DNA from: an uncultured Clostridia bacterium
GTDB lineage: Bacteria > Bacillota > Clostridia > Oscillospirales > CAG-272
NCBI GenBank assembly: GCA_937892405.1
Contig: CALAFS010000152.1
Location: forward strand, 1-9,625
Direction: 5' to 3'
Length of the DNA: 9,625 nucleotides
The notes beneath the pieces are model-generated. The model searched no databases. It saw only the letters and a program-made list of their open reading frames with translations, and was not told where the DNA came from. The position numbers and the translations under genes are program-made. This document shows positions 1 to 6,200 of this stretch, piece by piece; the stretch's first letter is position 1; each line of letters opens with the position of its first letter.

Positions 1-206
1 CAGAAGGCCGCGCTCTCTTCGTAAGGGGGGCCGAGGGGAAAGGGACCCGCCATATCCTCATGCACAACGAAGAGGCGGTCATCTCGCCCTCCTGGTCGAT
101 TCACAGCGGCGTCGGCACGAAGAACTATTCCTTCATCTGGGCGATGTGCGGCGAGAACCAGGAATTCGACGATATGGACCATATCGAGACCAAAGAGCTT
201 CGCTGA
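1..206 (+). CDS. kduI: 5-dehydro-4-deoxy-D-glucuronate isomerase (KduI), C-terminal part
   Basis: Only the last 67 codons are in the window; the reading frame begins at base 3 and ends with TGA at 204-206. KduI isomerises 5-keto-4-deoxyuronate to 3-deoxy-D-glycero-2,5-hexodiulosonate in the cytoplasm, the step after release of an unsaturated uronate from pectin or glycosaminoglycan fragments. The fragment carries the family's C-terminal signature: RHILMHNEEAVISPSWSIH, then a VGTKNYSFIWAM stretch, and a DDMD segment close to the end. The histidine of WSIH lies 33 residues from the C-terminus, which is where the zinc ligand His245 sits in the 278-residue E. coli enzyme (numbering from memory). 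The other zinc ligands lie upstream of the window. The next gene starts 35 bases downstream on the same strand, and a KduD-type dehydrogenase is the expected partner. The family call is firm; substrate use in this organism is inferred. Confidence 0.93.
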   Translation, partial: EGRALFVRGAEGKGTRHILMHNEEAVISPSWSIHSGVGTKNYSFIWAMCGENQEFDDMDHIETKELR

Positions 207-241
207 TCTGAGAGAAATTATAAACAAGGAGTATAGAGAAA

Positions 242-1045
242 ATGAGCAACAAACAGAGCTTCAGCCTCGAGGGCAAGATCGCCCTCGTGACCGGTGCCAC
301 CTACGGTATCGGCTTCGCAATTGCAAAGGCACTGGCAAACGCCGGCGCAAAGATCGTCTTCAACGACTTAAAGCAGGAATTCGTCGATCGCGGACTTGCC
401 TCGTATAAAGAAGCGGGCATCGACGCGAAAGGCTATGTCTGCGATGTCACCGACGAGACTGCGGTGAATGACATGGTCGCAAAGATCGAGCGCGAGGTCG
501 GTAACATCGACATTCTCGTCAACAATGCCGGTATCATCAAGAGAATCCCCATGATCGAGATGAGCGCCGCGGACTTCCGCGCCGTCATTGATGTCGATCT
601 GAACGCCCCCTTCATCGTCGCAAAGGCGGTTATCCCCACCATGATCAAGATGGGTCACGGCAAGATCATCAACATCTGCTCCATGATGAGCGAGCTCGGT
701 CGTGAGACCGTCTCCGCTTACGCCGCGGCAAAGGGCGGACTCAAGATGCTGACGAAGAACATCGCCTCCGAGTACGGCGAGTACAACATTCAGTGCAACG
801 GTATCGGTCCGGGTTACATCGCTACCCCGCAGACTGCACCCCTGCGCGAGAGACAGCCGGACGGCTCCCGCCATCCCTTCGACAGCTTCATCGTGGCGAA
901 GACCCCAGCGGGCAGATGGGGCGATGCCGACGACCTCGGCGGTCCCGCCGTCTTCCTTGCCTCCGAGGCATCGGATTTTGTCAACGGACAGATCCTCTAT
1001 GTCGACGGCGGTATCCTTGCCTATATCGGCAGACAGCCTAAGTAA
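242..1045 (+). CDS. kduD: SDR-family oxidoreductase, KduD-type (2-deoxy-D-gluconate 3-dehydrogenase / gluconate 5-dehydrogenase-like)
   Basis: A 267-residue classical short-chain dehydrogenase, predicted to reduce 3-deoxy-D-glycero-2,5-hexodiulosonate (the KduI product) to 2-keto-3-deoxygluconate with NAD(P)H in the cytoplasm. Visible motifs are the Rossmann glycine loop TGATYGIG (residues 17-24), NNAG (94-97), structural Asn121, catalytic Ser147, the YAAAK active-site motif with Tyr160 and Lys164, and PG (190-191). The C-terminal part has PAGRWG and an FLASEASDFVNGQ stretch with VDGG, as in KduD and gluconate 5-dehydrogenases. The start fits an AAGGAG Shine-Dalgarno at 226-231, ten bases upstream. 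It lies 35 bases after kduI and 84 bases before a GH88 gene, so all three are probably co-transcribed. Sequence alone cannot separate KduD from gluconate 5-dehydrogenase, which are close relatives; the kduI neighbour favours KduD. It runs about seven residues past the usual end, finishing in GRQPK. Confidence 0.85.
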   Translation: MSNKQSFSLEGKIALVTGATYGIGFAIAKALANAGAKIVFNDLKQEFVDRGLASYKEAGIDAKGYVCDVTDETAVNDMVAKIEREVGNIDILVNNAGIIKRIPMIEMSAADFRAVIDVDLNAPFIVAKAVIPTMIKMGHGKIINICSMMSELGRETVSAYAAAKGGLKMLTKNIASEYGEYNIQCNGIGPGYIATPQTAPLRERQPDGSRHPFDSFIVAKTPAGRWGDADDLGGPAVFLASEASDFVNGQILYVDGGILAYIGRQPK

Positions 1046-1061
1046 GAAAATCCGGAAAATC

Positions 1062-1089
1062 CACCCCGCGCTCCTGTTGCCGCGGGGTG
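1062..1089 (+). terminator. GC-rich hairpin between the KduD-like gene and the GH88 gene (possible partial terminator or processing site)
   Basis: CACCCCGCG (1062-1070) and CGCGGGGTG (1081-1089) form a perfect 9-bp stem with a 10-base loop, starting 16 bases after the SDR stop codon. The tail CTTTCCCTATG has only three consecutive T, so it should be an inefficient terminator. It may reduce expression of the downstream GH88 gene or protect the upstream mRNA 3' end. The stem is seen directly; its function is inferred. Confidence 0.55.
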
Positions 1090-1129
1090 CTTTCCCTATG
1101 CCAAAAACGATTTTTGAAAGGAATCATTC

Positions 1130-2293
1130 ATGAAATCCTATAAGGACCTCCTGAACGAAAATGCCGCATGGGCAAAAGAGATTTTTGAAAAGCTCGATAA
1201 AAAGCTGACCGCGACCGCGATCCGCGACCGCGAGAAGATTCCCACCGTAGCGGATAAAAACGGTATCCACAACGATGTCACCGAGACTTATCCGAACGAC
1301 TGGACGGCGGGCTTCTATGCCGGCATGAACTACATGCTCTATAACCATACGAAGAACGAAGAATACTTCAAGACCGCCCGTCACATCGAAGAAAAGATGG
1401 ATGTCGCGCTGAAGAACTACAACCGCCTCGACCACGATGTCGGTTTCCTCTGGCACCTTATGTCGGGCGCGTCCTATCGCCTCACAGGCGATCAGAATTC
1501 CCGCACCCGCGAGATGTTCGCGGCGTCGACGCTCGCCTCCCGCTTTGTCCTCGGCGGCAACTATATCCGCGCGTGGAGCTGGGGCGACAAGAAGACGGAG
1601 AACTGGACGATCATCGACTGCATGATGAACCTCCCGCTCCTCTATTTCGCATCCGAAGAGATCAAGGACGATCGCTTCAAGCGGATCGCCATGGCGCATG
1701 CCGACAATGCCATGCGTACCCATATCCGTCCCGACGGCTCGGTCGCCCATATCGTCGAGCATGACAGAGATACGGGCGATGTCGTCGCCACCTACGGCGG
1801 ACAGGGCATTGCCGAGGGCTCTTCGTGGTCGCGCGGTCAGGCGTGGGCACTCTACGGCTTTGTCATTTCCTATCTCCATACCGGGGAAGAGAAGTATCTC
1901 GATACCGCGAAGCGCGTTGCCCATTACTTCATCGCGAACTGCTGTGACGACTGGCTTCCCCGCGTCGATTTCCGCGCACCGGCAGAGCCCGTCTATTACG
2001 ATACCACCGCCGGCGCCTGCGCTGCCTGCGGACTTCTCGAGCTTGCGAGAATCCTGCCCGAGAACGAGGGCGGTATGTACATGTATGCCGCGATGAACCT
2101 CCTGCATGCCATGACCGACCGCTTCACCGACTTTGACCCCGCGAACGACTGCGTCCTCCGCTATGGCACCGTCCGCTATCCCGCCGGCATGACCGAAGAG
2201 AAGGCAGGCGTCCATACCAACCTCATCTACGCCGACTTCTTCTATACCGAAGCCATTCTGAAACTCCTCGGAGAAACCTTCTTCATCTGGTAA
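1130..2293 (+). CDS. GH88 unsaturated glucuronyl hydrolase (UGL)
   Basis: A 387-residue glycoside hydrolase of family 88. It has no signal peptide, so it should act in the cytoplasm on oligosaccharides with a 4-deoxy-L-threo-hex-4-enopyranuronosyl end, as made by polysaccharide lyases. GH88 enzymes hydrate the C4-C5 double bond, which releases the unsaturated uronate. The key residues of Bacillus sp. GL1 UGL (numbering from memory) can be matched at a nearly constant offset: Trp42 to Trp58, Asp88 to Asp103 (in DHDVGF), Asp149 to Asp163 (in IIDCMMN), His193 to His207, Gln211 to Gln225, Trp219 to Trp233, Arg221 to Arg235 and Trp225 to Trp239 (in SSWSRGQAW). Length is close to the 377 residues of that enzyme. 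The start has an AAAGGA ribosome binding site at 1117-1122, seven bases upstream. The C-terminal 87 residues contain no serine, so the Ser/Ser/Lys sulfate-recognition motif reported for streptococcal UGLs is absent. A terminator follows. GH105 is a less likely alternative. Confidence 0.92.
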   Translation: MKSYKDLLNENAAWAKEIFEKLDKKLTATAIRDREKIPTVADKNGIHNDVTETYPNDWTAGFYAGMNYMLYNHTKNEEYFKTARHIEEKMDVALKNYNRLDHDVGFLWHLMSGASYRLTGDQNSRTREMFAASTLASRFVLGGNYIRAWSWGDKKTENWTIIDCMMNLPLLYFASEEIKDDRFKRIAMAHADNAMRTHIRPDGSVAHIVEHDRDTGDVVATYGGQGIAEGSSWSRGQAWALYGFVISYLHTGEEKYLDTAKRVAHYFIANCCDDWLPRVDFRAPAEPVYYDTTAGACAACGLLELARILPENEGGMYMYAAMNLLHAMTDRFTDFDPANDCVLRYGTVRYPAGMTEEKAGVHTNLIYADFFYTEAILKLLGETFFIW

Positions 2294-2297
2294 GGAA

Positions 2298-2370
2298 CGA
2301 ATGAAGAATTCAGAATTATGAATTAAGAACGGCACGAATTCAGAATTCAGAATTATGAATTAAGAATTTC
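2298..2370. repeat. AATTC-rich tandem repeat array, left arm of an inverted repeat
   Basis: The 19-base word CAGAATTATGAATTAAGAA occurs at 2311-2329 and again at 2348-2366 (period 37). Three GAATTC sites lie at 2306, 2336 and 2343. Bases 2298-2324 are the perfect 27-base reverse complement of 2912-2938, and 2321-2338 the perfect reverse complement of 2935-2952. The array starts four bases after the GH88 stop codon and ends just before the terminator stem, so it should be transcribed as the operon's 3' UTR. It is probably part of a small dispersed repeat family. Confidence 0.8.
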
Positions 2371-2376
2371 AAACCG

Positions 2377-2418
2377 AAAGCCTTCCGAAAGCCCTCACGG
2401 CTTGCCGGGAGGCTTTTT
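2377..2418 (+). terminator. Rho-independent terminator of the uronate operon
   Basis: AAAGCCTTCCG (2377-2387) pairs with CGGGAGGCTTT (2406-2416) over 11 positions with one G-U pair. Inside it AAGCC (2389-2393) pairs with GGCTT (2399-2403) around a CTCAC loop. The stem runs into a TTTTT tract (2414-2418). It lies about 85 bases after the GH88 stop codon, with an AATTC repeat array in between. Confidence 0.85.
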
Positions 2419-2470
2419 ACTTTGCCCGCAAAAAAACGCTCGTATCACCGCTCTCACCCCAGAGAGCTAC

Positions 2471-2648
2471 CTACGCTTCAATCCCCACCCCGTAGGGGTC
2501 GGCGCCAAGGGCGACCCGCACGCCGATCCTACCTCCGCACGCTCCCTCGAGGCGTTTTCGTCTTATTCTTCCACCGTCCGCTCTCGCCCGCGGCGTTTTC
2601 GATAAATCAATTCTTAATTCTGCATTCTCAATTCTGAATTCGCCCTGC
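2471..2648. repeat. Composite non-coding direct repeat, copy 1
   Basis: This element has two conserved blocks shared with copy 2 (2668-2887). The first block (2471-2525, 55 bases) matches 2668-2722 with two mismatches and holds a hairpin GGGTCG (2496-2501) / CGACCC (2512-2517). The second block (2587-2648) matches 2827-2887 and ends in an AATTC-rich tail (TTCTTAATTCTGCATTCTC at 2611-2629). The part between (2526-2586) is not conserved. Small open frames here come from the repeat and are not genes. Confidence 0.8.
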
Positions 2649-2667
2649 TTCCGCCCCAAAGAACCCC

Positions 2668-2887
2668 CTACGCTTCAACCCCCGCCCCGTAGGGGTCGGC
2701 GCCAAGGGCGACCCGCACGCCGCGCTTCTCGCGTACGCCTTTTTGAGAAATTTTCGTTCTCTCCACCGTAGGGGCGACCATCGGTCGCCCGCTTTCGCCA
2801 CCGTCACTGCCCGTCCTTCCGTTTCTCCCGCGGCGTTTCAATAAACAAATTCTTAATTCTGCATTCTCAATTCTGAATTCGCCCTGC
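2668..2887. repeat. Composite non-coding direct repeat, copy 2, with an extra hairpin insert
   Basis: The same order of blocks as copy 1, but the variable middle is about 43 bases longer. It includes a perfect palindromic hairpin, GGGCGACC (2772-2779), loop ATC, GGTCGCCC (2783-2790). The first block again carries the GGGTCG/CGACCC hairpin. The AATTC-rich tail has TTCTTAATTCTGCATTCTC at 2850-2868 and GAATTC at 2875-2880. The arrangement suggests tandem copies of a small non-autonomous element in which the conserved ends were kept and the middle diverged. Confidence 0.8.
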
Positions 2888-2962
2888 GGCATTTTCGATA
2901 AACCAATTCTGAATTCATAATTCTGAATTCTTCATTCGTGCCGTTCTTAATTCTGCATTCTC
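2886..2962. repeat. Partial third repeat copy, interrupted by the right arm of the inverted repeat
   Basis: GCGGCATTTTCGATAAACC (from 2886) matches the start of the second block of copy 1 (from 2590) with two mismatches over 24 bases. The end, TTCTTAATTCTGCATTCTC (2944-2962), matches the same word in copies 1 and 2. Between them sits an AATTC segment whose 2912-2938 and 2935-2952 parts are exact reverse complements of the array just after the GH88 gene. This looks like one repeat inserted in, or recombined with, another. Confidence 0.7.
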
Positions 2963-3011
2963 TTCGCCTTTTGTATATATTGCATATAAAACGCACGCGA
3001 AAATCGTCCTT

Positions 3012-3047
3012 TTGCCTATGGAATTTTTTTTTTGGATATGCTATAAT
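3012..3047 (+). promoter_or_regulatory. Predicted sigma-A extended -10 promoter of the giant secreted protein gene
   Basis: TATAAT at 3042-3047 is a perfect -10 box preceded by TGC (3039-3041), giving the extended -10 form TGNTATAAT. No good -35 lies at 17 bases (TGGAAT at 3019-3024); a TTGCCT at 3012-3017 is 24 bases away. A T10 run (3024-3033) fills most of the spacer. A start near 3053-3055 would give a leader of about 80 bases. This is a prediction from sequence only. Confidence 0.6.
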
Positions 3048-3066
3048 ATGTGTGTAAAACTATAAG

Positions 3067-3094
3067 TCTGCCGATTGTTTTCGGACACGGCGGA
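3067..3094 (+). promoter_or_regulatory. Weak hairpin in the 5' leader of the giant gene
   Basis: TCTGCCG (3067-3073) can pair with CGGCGGA (3088-3094), with one G-U pair. An alternative inner pairing is CCGA (3071-3074) with TCGG (3081-3084). No riboswitch class was recognised and no terminator tail follows directly. It may only stabilise the mRNA. Confidence 0.25.
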
Positions 3095-3117
3095 AGTTTA
3101 GGTTGAATTTTTTCTAC

Positions 3118-3126
3118 AAAGGGGAG
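3118..3126 (+). promoter_or_regulatory. Ribosome binding site fixing the start at 3133
   Basis: AAAGGGGAG lies six bases before the ATG at 3133. Together with the immediate signal peptide (MKKTGK and a hydrophobic core) it fixes the start of the giant open frame. Confidence 0.8.
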
Positions 3127-3132
3127 AAATTT

Positions 3133-3213
3133 ATGAAAAAAACAGGCAAGCTTGCGGTACTCCTTCTCGTTGTCGCGATGCTGTGCACCGTCTTTGCGGT
3201 CACCTCGTCGGCG
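3133..3213 (+). other. Sec signal peptide of the giant protein
   Basis: Residues 1-27: a basic N-region MKKTGK, a hydrophobic core (LAVLLLVVAMLCTVFAV), and a Thr-Ser-Ser-Ala end that fits signal peptidase I cleavage after Ala27, before DYTT. Cys18 is not in a lipobox context, so a lipoprotein is unlikely. Confidence 0.85.
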
Positions 3214-6200
3214 GACTATACGACGAAGGTTCTGCTGAACAAGGACTGTTCGAGCGGCGCCACCGACGCGGGTAAGGTGAATGTCAACCCGTCGGACGAC
3301 AACTATTACCTGTCCTATCGCTATGTGGCATCGCCCGATGTCTACGACTTCGGCGTTACGCAGAGCAACGCGTTCAACGGCGATTGGGCGTATATGACTC
3401 TGGATTATGACCTGATGACCGAAACAACTTATGAGAGCGGCAACGGTACGAGTCTGTATGTCATGACGCGTGACGGCGGCGGCTCGCCTCTCGGTATCCG
3501 TATGATCCGCGTCGCGTCGAATTCCGACGGCACGGCAAAGATCGTGGGCGCGATCTCGGGTGAATCCTATGAGATCCCCGGCGAGGACTTTTCGTGGGTA
3601 CATATTACGAATGTCCTGATGTTCAAGCATGATATTACCACGGCATCCGAGGTGACGAATGATAAGTCGATCCTTCTCACCTATGTCAACGGTGAACTTG
3701 CCCTGACGCAGACCGGCGTCGTGACGGAAAGATCGCTGAACATCAACGGCTTCCGTCTCCAGTCGGCGACGAAGACCGTGAGCGATGCGACCGTCTGCGT
3801 CGACAATGTCAAGCTGGTTCTTCTCGGCAAGGGTTACGACGGCAACCTGACGAAGCTCTTCGACGGCGGTGATCATTCTCTCACCGACGAAGATTTCGAT
3901 GTCGCCTTCACCAAGGATTACAAGATTCCTTTCGGTAAAAAGCGTGCCGGTGTTTTCAACCTCGCCGGTTACGAGACACTTTACGATAAGACGCAGGCAG
4001 CGTTCGATGCCGCGAAAGACGGCTACGAGATCAAGCTCTATGACGATGTCTCGAATGTCGAAATCAAGAATGCGATCACCGTCGATACGAACGGTCATAA
4101 CTTCTCGTGGATTCCCGGCGATCTCGCCGTGACGAAAACGGAGCGCAACGGCAGCACGGTCTACACCTTTAAGAAGACCGACCGCTATGCTTATTTCACC
4201 TTCTATCCCGAAGGCGAAGACGGTGAAGCCGACGGTGTGGACATTCCCGTGCCGATCGGTGCGACTCCCACTTATACCGGAGATAAACTGAAGCTTACCT
4301 ACGAGGATGCGGACGGACGCTACTTCGTCTTCAAAGAATGGGGCGTTTTTGGTGAGACTCCCGTCACACCCGTCACCACAGCAGAGATCGATTCCTACTT
4401 TGATCTCTACCCGGTCTATGAGGAGAAAAAAGCTCCCACCACCGGTAAGATCGTTTATAGCAACGATTGCGAAAAGGGCGGGCTCAGCCTGAGTAACGGT
4501 GCCTCCGCTACCTTCGGCTCCTCCGGACTTGTGAAGGCGGCAGGGAATAATTACTACCGCTACTTTGCCGTTCTTGACGCGGCAGGGAACTCGAACCCCG
4601 GCGGAACCAGCGCCTTCATTATGCTTCCCTTCGGCGTGACGCAGTTCACCGATCTCTCCTACTATACCATCGAATTCGATATTTCCACCGAAGGAATTGC
4701 CGCGGCGGGGAACTTCCAGCACACGGGCAGAAACAGCTCGAATTCCCCCGGCGGTTCCACTCCTCTGAATATCAAAAACGAAAACGGCAAGATGGTGCTC
4801 ACGATGGGAGGCGGTTCCGTCGCGGTAGAACCCGGTGAGTGGGTGCACATCACCATCGTTGTACAGTCGACGACCGCCAACTCCGGCGGCACCTCCGGCA
4901 TCTTCTTCGTGAACGGCGAGCGCATTTCCACCATGGATAGTTTCTGGCGCACCGACGCATCCCGTGTGAAGATCGACGACTTCCGCTTCGTTCCCGCCAC
5001 CAACAACCCCGAGGGTGCAACCCTCTGCTTCGATAATGTCACCCTCCAGACCTTTGGCAAATCCTATAACGGCTCTCTCGTTCCCCTCTTCTCCGATTCG
5101 ACTGCGGATCTCAATAAGAAGATGTACCGCGATGTCATGTGGAGCGATGAGTATGAGCTTCCGACCGCCTCTGCCGCTGCCCGCGTGGACGGTGTCGACT
5201 ATCGCTCGATTGAAGAGGCACTCGCCGCACTTCCCGAGGGCGGTACGCTGGAGCTTTTGCGCGACGCCACAGCCTCGCTCACGATTGACCGCGAGATGAC
5301 CGTCATCACGAACGGCTATGCCTTCAGCTACACCGCGCCCAGTTACGATGTTACCGTGACGGACGGTGTCTATGTCTTTAAGAATACGACAAGAATCGCT
5401 TATTACACCTTCTACAACATCGACGGCAGTGTCCTGATCGCCGATGTTCCCGCCATTGTCGGTTCTGTTCCCGCTCCGGGCGTGGACTTCTCGACCGCCT
5501 ATGAGACGGAGGACGGCACTCTGCTTGTTTTCTCCGCATGGTACCGTGACGGCAGACTGCTCGGTGCCGTGACCGAGAGCGACATCGGCGGACACTTCGA
5601 TGTCTATCCGAATTGCACTACCCTCACCGATTACAGCGCGCTCCTTTATGATAAGGATGGGAACCTCACCGTTATCCGTAACGAGTCGGGGATCGCCTCC
5701 GCCATCGCCGGTGCGGAGCAGGGCTCGACCTTCATTTTCAACTGCAACTATTATGTCTCCGCGACCATTAAACTGAACGGCATCTATCTCGACCTGAACG
5801 GATATACCGTCTCCTCGAACGGTGATCCCGATAAGACCAAGTACGCGCCCTTCTGGATCGCGAAAGAATCCTATATTTACTCGTCGAAGAAGGGCGGTTA
5901 TCTCCGTGTTTCTCCCGTTGTCAAGGACGGCGTGGAACAGAACTACGCCGCGAAAGACCCGAATAACACGGCGGGCGGCGTCGGTACGCCCAACTGCTTT
6001 GTCACAGACGCTCCGCTGACCCTCGGTACGGTCTATAACCCCGTTCTGAAGAGAACCGCCGACGGCGACAACCTCACCTGGTCTGGCGGTAACCTGATCA
6101 ACACATGGAATGCCGGTGTCACGATCGACGGCGGTCATTACTTCATGGTGCTCGGTGACTTCTCCGGAGGCGTTATCTCGAGAGCAAGTCAGAAAGACAT

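Larger units (their letters stand above)
2294..3132. other. 839-bp intergenic region without a credible gene
   Basis: It holds, in order, an AATTC array, the operon terminator, two composite direct repeats, a third broken repeat with an inverted arm, and an AT-rich promoter and leader for the giant gene. No RNA gene was recognised. Bases 2419-2470 and 2963-3007 show nothing recognisable. Short open frames on both strands are explained by the repeats: the two minus-strand frames at 2471-2659 and 2668-2892 give look-alike peptides sharing FRIENAELRI, because they translate the same repeat. Confidence 0.8.

Noticed and set aside
1124..2335. A 403-codon open frame on the minus strand opposite the GH88 gene
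   Set aside because: It is in the same codon register as the GH88 gene and is explained by the same avoidance of TTA/CTA/TCA. The + strand frame matches GH88 with all key residues.
2402..2892. Several small open frames of 62-74 codons on both strands in the intergenic region
   Set aside because: They translate the direct repeats and AATTC tails. The two minus-strand frames give near-copies of each other (FRIENAELRI, RVALGADPYG), and they have no convincing ribosome binding sites. They are repeat artefacts.
2298..2962. Repeat cluster considered as a CRISPR array
   Set aside because: The repeats are few, irregularly spaced, of unequal length and partly inverted. There are no regular unique spacers and no cas gene.
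2298..2962. Repeat cluster considered as an intact insertion sequence
   Set aside because: No transposase frame lies inside, the inverted arms are in permuted order, and no clear target-site duplication was seen.
3067..3114. The 5' leader of the giant gene considered as a riboswitch or terminator-attenuator
   Set aside because: Only a weak 7-bp stem is present, the T-run is well downstream of it, and no known riboswitch core was recognised.
3187..3189. Cys18 of the giant protein considered as a lipoprotein attachment site
   Set aside because: The residues before it (AML) do not make a lipobox, and a better signal peptidase I site lies after Ala27.
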